A DNA stretch of 64,000 bases from Salmonella enterica subsp. arizonae (GCF_008692845.1 NZ_VXJW01000005.1:62001-126000), one strand, 5' to 3'; positions 49,380-58,763 are shown, counted from the stretch's first letter. Notes: a model not told the origin generated them from the sequence alone. A program made the numbers and translations.

Positions 49380-49666
49380 TACCACTGCTTATTTGCATTA
49401 ATCTGGACTATTGGTTTGAGATTAGGAGGCGTGCTCTTTCGAATCCTCTTTTTCTGAGTTCCTTGTCTTTCATTCTATTTACATAATTTGCTATTACTTT
49501 CTGTAATCATTTTGTGTTAAGAATTATCTTAATCCAAAAAATATTGCGTATTAGTGCTTTTTGAATACAGAAATACTGCATAACGATGTTATTTATTATT
49601 AATTTAAGCGCATTTTGAGAGGTTATACTGTAATGCTACATTGAGTAGACAACCGTTAATGAAAAA
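49380..49666. other. AT-rich gap before the IprA-like regulator
   Basis: No gene is seen. The stretch contains ATCTTAATCCAA (49526-49537), shared with the chitinase control region, and probably the promoter of the next gene. Confidence 0.4.
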
Positions 49667-50362
49667 ATGATGAACGATCCTTTTGCTAAAGATAATAATG
49701 AGAATTTATTACATTCTTTCCTTTTTTCTCAGCAGGCTAAACCTCACGCGGCGATTGATGCCTTATTTTCGGCATTATTGCCATTTGGTCAGCCGTTTAC
49801 GTTGGGGAGCGGCGATGAGTTTTATTTACAGGTAAATGATGAAAATTACATTGTGTTACTGGAGTCAGGGATCGCTTCTTTCTGCCGGAATGATAACCGA
49901 CTCCATATATCTTCAACGTTCGCGCCGTCGATTGTGGGGATGGTTGATAGCTATGGCGCTACCTATAACGTCCGGGCGCGACCGGAACACTTTTTGCTCG
50001 CAGAAACGGACTGTACCGGTAGATTTGTTCGCCTGCCTGATTTTATAAGGATCGTCGATGAATGCGATTTGTGGCACGACGTGGCCCGCTGTCTGGCTTA
50101 CCGCCTGATGGTCATGAGCGTGCGCGATCGTGAATTAGTCGGCGTCGATTCTTATCTGAAAGTCCGGACGCTGCTGATTGAAATCTGGGCTTATCCGCAG
50201 GCCTACCGGGAAAACATTATCGTGTTGAATTTTATTCAGCGGCGTACTGGGATATCGCGCAGTCGGGTCATGAAAATTCTGTCTGAACTGAAAAAAGGCG
50301 GGTATATCCATATCGATAATGGTCGGCTCATGGCGCTCGGAAAACTACCCGTGGCATATTGA
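49667..50362 (+). CDS. IprA/YaiV-like Crp-fold regulator
   Basis: The 231-aa protein has an N-terminal cyclic-nucleotide-binding-like beta-roll (about 40-130). A C-terminal helix-turn-helix (LNFIQRRTGISRSRVMKILSELKKGGYI) is followed by a GRLMALGKLPVAY ending. The DSYLKVRTLLIEI segment and the ending match IprA (YaiV), a Crp-family member that has lost nucleotide binding. Start codons at 49667 and 49670 are adjacent ATGs, and no clear ribosome-binding site is seen. It sits 429 bp upstream of bcfA in the same direction and is a likely bcf regulator. Confidence 0.8.
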   Translation: MMNDPFAKDNNENLLHSFLFSQQAKPHAAIDALFSALLPFGQPFTLGSGDEFYLQVNDENYIVLLESGIASFCRNDNRLHISSTFAPSIVGMVDSYGATYNVRARPEHFLLAETDCTGRFVRLPDFIRIVDECDLWHDVARCLAYRLMVMSVRDRELVGVDSYLKVRTLLIEIWAYPQAYRENIIVLNFIQRRTGISRSRVMKILSELKKGGYIHIDNGRLMALGKLPVAY

Positions 50363-50791
50363 TGAACTATACGCAACGATATATTTACATATCGCGGCTG
50401 AATCTGCATATTATCGTTAATAGAATGTTTTATTTTAAATTGCTATGAAAATTATTTTTAGAAAGTCAATACATCTAAAAGGTACTGGCCGATCCGATAA
50501 TTTAAAATCAATATAAAACAATAACTTAGTTTTAATCCTTTAAAACCAAACGTCGATGATTGCAACTTGATGTTAGCGTGCTAATAATTAATAACATTGT
50601 TATCCCGCTATAACGTAAAGATTAACTCATGACGCTGAGTGGCTGTTTTATTGCTGTCTGACATTTATATCAGAACAAGAAAGCGCTTTTTTTCGCATAA
50701 GAAAAAGCTGTGATATTGCTGTGAAGCAATATCCGTAGCTGTTTTGTTAACAATCTGATTACCCTTGTTTTTATATTTAAAAGGAGCTTGA
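50363..50791 (+). promoter_or_regulatory. bcf operon control region with perfect inverted repeat
   Basis: This 429-bp AT-rich gap has no ORF. At 50712-50733 a perfect inverted repeat (GATATTGCT and AGCAATATC around GTGA) lies about 60 bases before the bcfA ATG, flanked by AGCT on both sides. It may be an operator or a leader hairpin. Two TGTGA words overlap it, but no full CRP site is present. Confidence 0.6.
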
Positions 50792-51334
50792 ATGAAAAAA
50801 ACTGTATTAGCATTAATGGCCTCTGCGATTGTCTTTGGCGGAATGGTCTCCACCGCGCAAGCGGATACGACAACCGTCACTGGCGGTACGGTAAATTTTG
50901 TCGGGCAGGTCGTTGACGCCGCCTGTTCTGTTTCTGCGGACTCAGTCGATCAGACTGTGACATTAAGTCAGGTTCGCGCCAGTAAATTAACCGGGGCCGG
51001 TATGGTGGCGAATCAAAAAGAAGACTTCACGATTAAACTGGAAGACTGTGATACTCAGATCAGCCAGAATGCGGCGATTATTTTTAATGGTCAGCAGGAC
51101 GCAAACCAGCCAGGTTCGCTGGCGAATACTGCTGGCGCAGGTTCGGCGACGAATGTGGCATTACAGATTTATGGACCTGATGGCCAGGCGCTGAATATCG
51201 GTGAAACGTCCAGCACCGTTACCCTGAACGATGGCGAAAACGTTGTTCCGCTTAGCGTGGATTATATCGCTACCGGTGCGGCGACTGCTGGTAATGTTAC
51301 CGCGACTGCGACATTTAGCATGGTTTATTCCTGA
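50792..51334 (+). CDS. bcfA: Major fimbrial subunit BcfA
   Basis: BcfA is the main pilin of the Bcf chaperone-usher fimbria. A signal peptide (MKKTVLALMASAIVFGGMVSTAQA) is cleaved before DTTTVTGG. GGTVNFVGQVVDAACSVS is the N-terminal donor strand and first Cys, with the second Cys in LEDCDTQI. The C-terminal ATFSMVYS strand is typical. Length is 180 aa. AGGAGC precedes the ATG. It is first in the bcf operon. Confidence 0.97.
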   Translation: MKKTVLALMASAIVFGGMVSTAQADTTTVTGGTVNFVGQVVDAACSVSADSVDQTVTLSQVRASKLTGAGMVANQKEDFTIKLEDCDTQISQNAAIIFNGQQDANQPGSLANTAGAGSATNVALQIYGPDGQALNIGETSSTVTLNDGENVVPLSVDYIATGAATAGNVTATATFSMVYS

Positions 51335-51434
51335 TTCCTTATCGGGATTTTTTCCTCGCCAGATGGGAGGCGAGGAAGGGGAGTTGCGCGCGTCACGGCG
51401 CGTAACAAACCAACGGCATCAGGATATTACGTAG

Positions 51435-52121
51435 ATGAAAAAAACAACACCGATTTTTCTTCGATTATTGCTACTGCTGTCGGCGGCCGGCCTGTCGTTT
51501 GCCGCGCAGGCGGGAGGCATTGCGTTGGGCGCCACCAGAGTAATTTATCCGCAGGGGAGTAAACAAACCTCCTTGCCGATTATTAATTCCTCTGACAGTA
51601 ATGTTTTTTTAATTCAGTCATGGGTTGCGAATGCCGATGGTTCACGCTCGACAGATTTTATCGTTACGCCGCCTCTCTTTGTGATACAACCCAAAAAAGA
51701 AAATATATTACGCATTATGTATGTCGGGCCGTCATTACCAACCGATCGCGAAAGCGTATTTTATTTAAACAGTAAAGCCATACCCTCTGTCGATAAAAAT
51801 AAACTGACCGGCAACACCCTGCAAATTGCGACTCAAAGTGTGATTAAGCTATTTATTCGCCCGAAAAATTTGGCGGAGGCGCCAACTCATGCCCCGATGA
51901 CGCTTTGTTGCCGTAACGAGTATGGTCAGTTAACGATTGTTAATCCTTCGCCATACTACGTTTCGCTGGTTGAACTGCACAGCGCGGGGAAAAAACTGCC
52001 GAATACCATGGTGCCGCCGAAAGGAGCGATTACTCTACCGGCGACTCCCGGCCAGGTTTCTTTTCGGACGGTAAATGATTTTGGCGCAACGACGCCAGCC
52101 CGTGTTTGTTCAACTTCATGA
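51435..52121 (+). CDS. bcfB: Periplasmic fimbrial chaperone BcfB
   Basis: BcfB is a FimC-type chaperone with a signal peptide (cleavage after FAAQA) and two Ig-like domains. GIALGATRVIYPQGSKQTSLPI and FVIQPKKENILRIMY hold the G1/F1 strands that complement pilin subunits. IATQSVIKLFIRP and YYVSLVELHSAGKKLPN lie in domain 2. Length is 228 aa. The stop is at 52119-52121, five bases before my chosen bcfC start. Confidence 0.96.
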   Translation: MKKTTPIFLRLLLLLSAAGLSFAAQAGGIALGATRVIYPQGSKQTSLPIINSSDSNVFLIQSWVANADGSRSTDFIVTPPLFVIQPKKENILRIMYVGPSLPTDRESVFYLNSKAIPSVDKNKLTGNTLQIATQSVIKLFIRPKNLAEAPTHAPMTLCCRNEYGQLTIVNPSPYYVSLVELHSAGKKLPNTMVPPKGAITLPATPGQVSFRTVNDFGATTPARVCSTS

Positions 52122-52125
52122 TGTT

Positions 52126-54747
52126 ATGCGCAATACGCTTTTCATGACGCAATATTATTCCGGCGTGGCTCAATCCGTATTGCCCCGGCTGGCGCTGATT
52201 ATCGCATTGGTGCCTGTGCCAGGTTGGACGGAAAACTACTTTAACCCGGCATTTCTGTCTGACGATCCGTCTGCGGTAGCCGACTTATCTACCTTTTCCC
52301 GTAATGCCCAGGCGGCGGGAATGTACCGTGTCGACGTTTATCTGAATAATACGTTTTTTGCCACCAAAGACGTTTCCTTCCAGGCGGTGAAAACGACGGG
52401 ACAAAGCGCGCCAACCGATGATAGTGGATTACACGCCTGCCTGACGCCTGAAATGCTTAAGAATATGGGCGTAAACACCGGGGCGTTTCCGCTGTTGGCA
52501 ACGTCGGCGGCGGGAAGTTGCCCGGATCTCGCCAGTGCGATACCGGCCGCCCGGACCCGCTTTGATTTTGCGCAGCAACGTCTCGATATTAGCATTCCGC
52601 AGGCGGCGATGATTACCAGCGCCAGAGGATATATCCCGCCGCAATACTGGGATGAAGGTATTAACGCGCTGCTATTGAATTATACGTTTACCGGCGCTAA
52701 TAGCCGGGATCGTAGCGCAGACGGCGGTGCGGAGAATAGCTATTTTCTTGGATTGAATAGTGGTCTTAATCTGGGGGCTTGGCGGTTACGCGACTATTCC
52801 ACATGGAACACGAACAGCAGCTATCAGAATAGCGACAGCGACTGGCAGCACATCAGTACCTATCTGGAGCGCGATGTGCCCTTTTTGCAGGGAGAACTGA
52901 CGGCAGGCGATAGTTATACCTCCTCCGCATTGTTCGACAGTCTTCCTTTTCGCGGGCTACAGTTGGCGTCTGACGACAATATGTTGCCAGACAGCATGAA
53001 GGGCTTCGCGCCGACCATTCACGGCATTGCCAGAAGCAACGCGCAAGTGACCATTTGGCAAAATGGCTACATCATCAATCAGCGTTATATGCCGCCTGGG
53101 GCATTTACAATCAATGATCTTTATCCCACCGCCGCCAGCGGCGATTTGACCGTTGAAGTCAAAGAGTCCGACGGCGCGATTAATCGCTATAACGTGCCCT
53201 ATTCCGCCGTGCCTATTCTGCAACGAGAAGGGGGCCTGAAGTATGCGGCGACGGTTGCAGAGTATCGCGGCGATGGCAACCAAAAAGAGAAGGTGAAATT
53301 CGGCCAGGCGACTCTGATATGGGGTTTAGCGCATGGCTTTACGGTGTATGGCGGAACGCAACTTTCCAGTAAATATCATGCGCTGGCGATCGGTAGCGGT
53401 GCGAATCTGGGCGATTGGGGCGCGGTGTCGCTGGATGTCACCCAGGCCACCAGTACGCTGGCGGATAACAACGCCTACCAGGGGAAATCGCTGCGTTTCC
53501 TGTATGCCAAATCGCTTGCGCAGACAGGAACGAATTTACAGCTCCTGGGCTATCGCTATTCAACATCGGGTTTTTATACGCTGGATGATACGGCGTGGAA
53601 ACAGATGAGCGGCTATGACAATGACGAACGAACTGACCCTGATGAAAGCACGCCGGAATGGGCGGATTATTACAATCTGTACTATACCCGGCGAGGTAAA
53701 GTACAACTTGATATCAATCAGCAGTTAGGCGGGATGGGATCGCTTTTTATTACCGGCAGTCAGCAAAGTTACTGGCATACCGATGAAAAGGATTCTTTGT
53801 TGCAGGTGGGATACAGCGATACGCTGGCGGGCATTGCATGGAGCGTTTCTTACAACAATAACAAATCCGCAGGCGATTCAGAGCGCGATAAAATTTTCGC
53901 ATTGAACATTTCAGTGCCGTTAAGCCAATGGCTGCAACATGATGATGAGGTCACGCGCCGCCACAATGTTTACGCCACCCTTAGCACCAGTACGGACAAA
54001 CAGCGTAACGTTACGCAGAATGCGGGCCTTAACGGCACGTTGCTGGATGAAAACAATCTTAGTTACAACATACAGCAGGGTTATCAAAACCATGGTGTTG
54101 GCGAAAGCGGCTCCGCCAGCCTGGAGTTCGATGGGGCAAAAGGCAATGCCAATATTGGCTATAACGTTAGCGATAACGGCGATTACCAACAGGTGAATTA
54201 TGGTCTGAGCGGCGGTCTGGTGGCGCACGCGCATGGACTCACGCTAAGCCAACCGCTGGGCAATACCAATATTTTGGTCGCCGCGCCGGGCGCAGCCAAT
54301 GTCGGCGTTGTCGACCAGCCGGGGATTCATACGGATACGCGCGGCTATGCGGTGGTTCCGTATGCGGTAACGTATCGCCAAAATCGTATGGCGTTGGATG
54401 TCAACGCGATGGCCGATGATGTCGATATTGATGACGCGGTGACTCGCGTTGTACCGACCGAAGGCGCGTTGGTTCTGGCCCGCTTTAAAGCGCGGGTCGG
54501 CGCGCGCGCATTATTGACGTTGGATCATTACGGTAAGCCTGTGCCCTTTGGCGCGACGGTGACGGTGAACGATCGTCATACGGAGGCGATCGTTGACGAG
54601 GCCGGGGAGGTCTATCTTTCTGGGCTATCAGCACAGGGGATTCTGTACGCTCGCTGGGGGAACCTGCCGAATCAACACTGCGTCGCGCGCTATCAACTTC
54701 CTTCTTCCCGTCAGACGCTGAGTCGACAACGTGCGGAGTGCCATTAA
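52126..54747 (+). CDS. bcfC: Outer-membrane usher BcfC
   Basis: BcfC is the outer-membrane usher assembling the fimbria. After a signal-like segment (VLPRLALIIALVPVPGWT) the mature protein begins ENYFNPAFLSDDPS, the family's N-terminal domain. The 24-strand barrel has FLGLNSGLNLGAWRLRDYS and GFAPTIHGIARSNAQV (plug). Two C-terminal domains end NQHCVARYQLP. From ATG 52126 it has 873 aa. The frame is open to 52075 and no start has a clear ribosome-binding site, so coupling to bcfB is probable. No frame disruption is visible. Confidence 0.93.
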   Translation: MRNTLFMTQYYSGVAQSVLPRLALIIALVPVPGWTENYFNPAFLSDDPSAVADLSTFSRNAQAAGMYRVDVYLNNTFFATKDVSFQAVKTTGQSAPTDDSGLHACLTPEMLKNMGVNTGAFPLLATSAAGSCPDLASAIPAARTRFDFAQQRLDISIPQAAMITSARGYIPPQYWDEGINALLLNYTFTGANSRDRSADGGAENSYFLGLNSGLNLGAWRLRDYSTWNTNSSYQNSDSDWQHISTYLERDVPFLQGELTAGDSYTSSALFDSLPFRGLQLASDDNMLPDSMKGFAPTIHGIARSNAQVTIWQNGYIINQRYMPPGAFTINDLYPTAASGDLTVEVKESDGAINRYNVPYSAVPILQREGGLKYAATVAEYRGDGNQKEKVKFGQATLIWGLAHGFTVYGGTQLSSKYHALAIGSGANLGDWGAVSLDVTQATSTLADNNAYQGKSLRFLYAKSLAQTGTNLQLLGYRYSTSGFYTLDDTAWKQMSGYDNDERTDPDESTPEWADYYNLYYTRRGKVQLDINQQLGGMGSLFITGSQQSYWHTDEKDSLLQVGYSDTLAGIAWSVSYNNNKSAGDSERDKIFALNISVPLSQWLQHDDEVTRRHNVYATLSTSTDKQRNVTQNAGLNGTLLDENNLSYNIQQGYQNHGVGESGSASLEFDGAKGNANIGYNVSDNGDYQQVNYGLSGGLVAHAHGLTLSQPLGNTNILVAAPGAANVGVVDQPGIHTDTRGYAVVPYAVTYRQNRMALDVNAMADDVDIDDAVTRVVPTEGALVLARFKARVGARALLTLDHYGKPVPFGATVTVNDRHTEAIVDEAGEVYLSGLSAQGILYARWGNLPNQHCVARYQLPSSRQTLSRQRAECH

Positions 54748-55755
54748 ATGAAAATACATCTTTTATTTACTTTGCTGATGGGAAGTGCCGTATCGCAGTA
54801 CGCATTAGCGGATGTGTGTAAAAACGTTAACGGTGTGCCTTCCCGTGTTAATTACGATTTAACGACGACTCTGACGGCAGAACAAAACCAGGTGGGAAAG
54901 ACGGTTCAACTGGAAAAAAACCAGGAGGCCAATGTACAGGTGGTGTGTCCAGCCGGTACGGCGGCTTATAGCCAGATTTACCGCTCTTATGTGTCGCAAT
55001 ATCCGGTCGTAGAAACGAGCGGTAACTGGAAATATTTAAAGCTGGACCCGGACCACCTTGAAGGAGGAATGCGGATTGTGGATTCTGCGGTGGGCGCTAC
55101 CTATCCACCAGTTAACAATATCCTGATGGGATATGATGAACAGGTTAAAGCTGGCCAACCGTTTCATATTCGTAACTCAAATCTGGAGTTTCAGCTCAAA
55201 ATTGTTAAACCGTTCGTTGGTACGGTAAATATCAGCCCTAAGACTATGTTCAATGTTTATGTTACGACCGCCACGGGCGATCCGCTATCGGACGTGGTGT
55301 ACAGCATTATGTATAGCGGAACGGTGACTGTACCGCAAAGCTGTGAAATTAACGCCGGACAAACGATTCTGGTGAATTTAGGCGCGTTATACAGCGGCAA
55401 TTTTAGCCATGCAGGCCAAAAGCCCGTGGGTATACGGGCGAAAAAATTCAGCGTACCGGTAAAGTGCAGTGGTCTGGATTCGCAGGTCAATTTAACGATG
55501 CGTCTTATCGCTACGCCGGATAGCCATTTTCCCCAGGCTATCGCTTCGGATAATGCGGATGTCGGCGTGGTGGTCGAAACCGATGAAGGAAACGTGCTTA
55601 TCCCCAATGATGTGCAGCGCGTCGCGCCTTTTATCACCGATAGCGCCGGGCGCGCTAATATTACGTTGCAGGCCTACCCGGTGAGTACGACAGGAGAAAC
55701 GCCCACGGAAGGGACGTTTACCGCGTTGGCCAGCCTACGAGTGGATTTTGACTAA
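54748..55755 (+). CDS. bcfD: Fimbrial tip adhesin BcfD
   Basis: The 335-aa protein has a signal peptide (MKIHLLFTLLMGSAVSQYALA). A large N-terminal domain of about 150-170 residues is not pilin-like (VCKNVNGVPSRVNYDLTTTL, with one disulphide likely). A C-terminal pilin domain (TVTVPQSCEINAGQTILVNLG ... LASLRVDFD) follows. This two-domain design is that of FimH-type tip adhesins. The start ATG immediately follows the bcfC stop (TAAATG). The receptor is not evident. Confidence 0.93.
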   Translation: MKIHLLFTLLMGSAVSQYALADVCKNVNGVPSRVNYDLTTTLTAEQNQVGKTVQLEKNQEANVQVVCPAGTAAYSQIYRSYVSQYPVVETSGNWKYLKLDPDHLEGGMRIVDSAVGATYPPVNNILMGYDEQVKAGQPFHIRNSNLEFQLKIVKPFVGTVNISPKTMFNVYVTTATGDPLSDVVYSIMYSGTVTVPQSCEINAGQTILVNLGALYSGNFSHAGQKPVGIRAKKFSVPVKCSGLDSQVNLTMRLIATPDSHFPQAIASDNADVGVVVETDEGNVLIPNDVQRVAPFITDSAGRANITLQAYPVSTTGETPTEGTFTALASLRVDFD

Positions 55756-56295
55756 ATGAACAAATCACGCTTCGCGCTTTTTGCTCTTGTGCTGATACTG
55801 TGTCAGGAAATCCATGCCAGCGCTGACGACCTTGCTTATAACCTCGAATTTACCGGCACTATTGTGGCGCAAACCTGCGACATGGATATTTCCAGCCTGA
55901 GTCAAAGTATTGATTTAGGACAGTTTGCGGTCGGCGATTTTCCCTCGACGGGGACTACGACAAAATTTAAGCCCTTTAATATCAACCTCAAAAATTGTTC
56001 CCGAGGAATTGCCGGGGCGAAGATCTGGTTTACCGGAGAACCCGATCCAGACAATCCCGCGCTATTAGCGATCACCGATACCGGAATGGGAAGCATGTTG
56101 GCAAGCGGTATAGGGGTGGAAATTCTGAATGAGGATCAGGATACCGTCAGTATCAATAATACCGACTCGGTGGTCTATCCGTTGAAAGCCGGACGCAATA
56201 CGCTGTCTTTTTATATTCGCTATAAATCGACCCGGCCGACGGTCACGTCCGGGAACGCAACGGCGGTTATGTATTTCGATATGCAGTATGAATGA
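55756..56295 (+). CDS. bcfE: Minor fimbrial subunit BcfE
   Basis: A 179-aa pilin-like subunit with a signal peptide (FALFALVLILCQEIHA). The N-terminal strand is LEFTGTIVAQTCDMDI, the two cysteines of the pilin disulphide (TCDM and NCSRG) are present, and the C-terminus is AVMYFDMQYE. It starts directly after the bcfD stop. It is probably an adaptor or tip subunit. Confidence 0.92.
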   Translation: MNKSRFALFALVLILCQEIHASADDLAYNLEFTGTIVAQTCDMDISSLSQSIDLGQFAVGDFPSTGTTTKFKPFNINLKNCSRGIAGAKIWFTGEPDPDNPALLAITDTGMGSMLASGIGVEILNEDQDTVSINNTDSVVYPLKAGRNTLSFYIRYKSTRPTVTSGNATAVMYFDMQYE

Positions 56296-56310
56296 GGAGT
56301 CATCGTAATT

Positions 56311-56829
56311 ATGCGTAGCAATATCCTGTGCGGCATAGGGATGCTGCTGGCGGCATCCGCCGTCCAGGCGCATGATGGGCGGGTTTATGTCTCCGGAACC
56401 ATCACGGACAACACCTGTTCGCTTTCTCCTGGTTCGGAAAATATCAACGTGTCGATGGGCGCGGTTTCTCAACGGCAATTTTATCGCGTGGGCGACGGTT
56501 CCGCCTGGCAGTCTTTTGCTATCGATTTACAAAACTGTGGTAGCACAGCCAGTGGCGTGACGGTCAGTTTTAGCGGTGCGGCGGACAGTCGTAATATGGA
56601 TTTACTGGCGCTTACGGCAGGGGAAAGCGACGCTTCAGGCATTGGGATCGCGCTTTATGACCTGAATAAAACATTAATTCCACTGGGTCAGAAGAGTGAT
56701 GTGACAACGCTCAGTCCGGGTCAGGCATCGGCGCATTTGCAATTTTACGCGCGTTATCTTGCCGATGGCGGTGTGGTAGCGACCGGCGACGCTAATGCTT
56801 CCGCGACTTTTATTCTTGCATATGAATAA
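56311..56829 (+). CDS. bcfF: Minor fimbrial subunit BcfF
   Basis: A 172-aa pilin-like subunit. The signal peptide region is MRSNILCGIGMLLAASAVQA. RVYVSGTITDNTCSLSPGS is the N-terminal strand, QNCGST holds the second Cys, and the ending is ATFILAYE. Its last codons overlap the ATG of bcfG (ATGAATAA), so the two are translationally coupled. Confidence 0.92.
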   Translation: MRSNILCGIGMLLAASAVQAHDGRVYVSGTITDNTCSLSPGSENINVSMGAVSQRQFYRVGDGSAWQSFAIDLQNCGSTASGVTVSFSGAADSRNMDLLALTAGESDASGIGIALYDLNKTLIPLGQKSDVTTLSPGQASAHLQFYARYLADGGVVATGDANASATFILAYE

Positions 56830-57526
56830 ATTCTTTTTACGCTGGGCGATATGTTGGTTCTTACTTCCCGTATCGTGGGCGCAGGCCGGCGTAGTTATTG
56901 GCGGTACTCGCTTTATCTATCATGCGGGCGCACCGGCATTAAGCGTACCGGTAAGTAATCATTCAGACGCGTTCTGGCTAATTGATACGCATATTTTACC
57001 TGGCGACCGATGGACAGGGGCAAAAAGCGCAGGGAATTCCACGCCATTCGTGGTCACGCCGCCATTATTTATGCTTTCAGCGCGCCAGGAAAACACGCTG
57101 CGGGTGGTTTATACGGGTGAACCGCTGCCAGCGGACAGGGAAAGCCTGTTTACCTTGAGTATCGCCGCTATTCCCTCCGGTAAACCGGAAGCGAACCGTG
57201 TGCAAATGGCGTTTCGTTCAGCCTTAAAACTGCTCTATCGCCCTGATGGACTTGCCGGCGAGCCGCAGCAGGCTTACCGGCATCTGGTCTGGAACCTTAC
57301 CCCCGATGGGGCGACGGTGCGTAATCCGACGCCCTATTACGTTACGCTCTTTTTGCTGCGCGCCAATGGGCGCGCCCAGAATAACGCCGGGGTGGTTGCG
57401 CCTTTTGCAACGCGTCAAACGGACTGGTGCCGACACACGGTTCGCTGCACTGTGCGCTGGCAAAGTATTAATGACTATGGGCGGGTGATGACAGCGCAAA
57501 CCGTGGATCTGACGCGTATGCATTAA
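56822..57526 (+). CDS. bcfG: Second periplasmic fimbrial chaperone BcfG
   Basis: A FimC-type chaperone of 234 aa with a signal peptide (WAICWFLLPVSWAQA). GVVIGGTRFIYHAGAPALSVPV and FMLSARQENTLRVVY are the chaperone strands, and PTPYYVTLFLLRANGR lies in domain 2. A second chaperone is unusual for a single-usher operon and may serve the minor subunits. The start overlaps the bcfF stop. Confidence 0.93.
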   Translation: MNKFFLRWAICWFLLPVSWAQAGVVIGGTRFIYHAGAPALSVPVSNHSDAFWLIDTHILPGDRWTGAKSAGNSTPFVVTPPLFMLSARQENTLRVVYTGEPLPADRESLFTLSIAAIPSGKPEANRVQMAFRSALKLLYRPDGLAGEPQQAYRHLVWNLTPDGATVRNPTPYYVTLFLLRANGRAQNNAGVVAPFATRQTDWCRHTVRCTVRWQSINDYGRVMTAQTVDLTRMH

Positions 57527-57591
57527 CCTATTTTTACAGGCGTCTCCCGATAGCGGGAGGCTTTCCGATCTTATCGAACGAGACTTTTATT

Positions 57592-58437
57592 ATGTATTAT
57601 CACGCGTTAAAACTTTCCCGGCTGGCGATGTTGACGCTGGCAAGCGTTGCGGTATCCGGCGCGGCAATCGCCGCCGATTCTGTCCCGACGTCGCAAATTG
57701 GCCCGACGGCGGAAGCCTACATCGTCAGTCATCCGGATAAAGTGGGTGAAGTGGTGGCGACGTATTTGGCCGAACATCCTGAATTTTTGGTCGCCGCCAG
57801 CGAGACGTTGCATCAGCGTCAGCAGATTGCGCAACAACAGGCTTATGTTCAACTGGCATTACAGTATCGTGCTGAGCTGCTAAGCAGTAACAGTCCTTCC
57901 GTTGGACCCGCCGATGCAAAAGCGGCAGTGGTGATGTTTTTTGATTACCAGTGCTCGTGGTGCAGCAAAATGGCGCCAGTAGTCGAAAACCTGATCAAGG
58001 CGAATCCGGATACCCGGTTTATTTTCAAAGAGTTTCCTATATTTTCTTCCCGCTGGCCGGTATCCGGGCTGGCGGCAAGAGTCGGCGAACAGGTATGGCT
58101 TACACAGGGGGGAGAGAAATACCTGGCCTGGCATAATGCGCTTTATGCCACGGGGAAGGTTGAAGGTGCGTTAACGGAACAAGATGTCTATACCCTGGCG
58201 CAACATTATCTGACGCCGAAGCAGTTGGCTGTCGTAAAAGAAGCGCAAAGCAGAGGTGCGGTACATGATGCGCTCCTCACTAACCAGGCGCTGGCGCAGC
58301 ATATGGATTTTAGCGGGACGCCTGCTTTTGTCGTCATGCCCCAGACGCAAAACGGTGACGTAAAACGGGTTGCCGTGATACCGGGAAGCACGACTCAGGA
58401 TATGTTGCAAATGGCGATTCAGAAAGCGAAAGGGTGA
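57592..58437 (+). CDS. bcfH: DsbA-like thiol-disulphide oxidoreductase BcfH
   Basis: The 281-aa protein has a signal peptide (LSRLAMLTLASVAVSGAAIA). An N-terminal extension (about 30-105) has helical repeats like those of DsbG/Com1-type proteins. A thioredoxin fold follows with the active site FFDYQCSWCSK (Cys 121 and 124) and a cis-Pro loop FSGTPAFVV. It is a periplasmic disulphide enzyme inside a fimbrial operon, presumably for pilin or adhesin disulphides. The CSWC dipeptide is unlike DsbA CPHC, so the redox role may differ. Confidence 0.92.
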   Translation: MYYHALKLSRLAMLTLASVAVSGAAIAADSVPTSQIGPTAEAYIVSHPDKVGEVVATYLAEHPEFLVAASETLHQRQQIAQQQAYVQLALQYRAELLSSNSPSVGPADAKAAVVMFFDYQCSWCSKMAPVVENLIKANPDTRFIFKEFPIFSSRWPVSGLAARVGEQVWLTQGGEKYLAWHNALYATGKVEGALTEQDVYTLAQHYLTPKQLAVVKEAQSRGAVHDALLTNQALAQHMDFSGTPAFVVMPQTQNGDVKRVAVIPGSTTQDMLQMAIQKAKG

Positions 58438-58475
58438 TATTCGAGCAGAGGAGAGCGCACAGGAGTGAAAGTAAA

Positions 58476-58763
58476 ATGAATACTATGCGTTACGTTATGC
58501 TGATGATTTTACTTTCCTTTATCGTTCATGAAGGGAGAACGAAACCGACCGCTCAGATTCATTTTATGGGATCGGTTGTCGAGGCTGGTTGCTGGAATGA
58601 CGTGGGAACCTTAGAAATTCAATGCCATAATAAAGAGGGGGTTGAACGCTATATTCTCGTCGAAAATATAGCCACGCCGATATCGTCTCCTCATGCAATG
58701 GTAAAACAAGATTATTTGGATGAAGATAAGCAATTAACAGTGCTACGTATTGTCTACGACTAA
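58476..58763 (+). CDS. Short pilin-like periplasmic protein
   Basis: From ATG 58476, with AGGAG ten bases upstream, the ORF encodes 95 aa. The hydrophobic N-terminus (MRYVMLMILLSFIVHEG) looks like a signal peptide. TAQIHFMGSVVEAGCW resembles the first strand and cysteine of pilins, a second Cys follows in IQCHNKEG, and the ending is VLRIVYD. It is only about half the length of a pilin subunit. It follows bcfH by 38 bp and may be the last gene of the operon, perhaps a capping or terminating subunit. The name and function are open. Confidence 0.65.
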   Translation: MNTMRYVMLMILLSFIVHEGRTKPTAQIHFMGSVVEAGCWNDVGTLEIQCHNKEGVERYILVENIATPISSPHAMVKQDYLDEDKQLTVLRIVYD

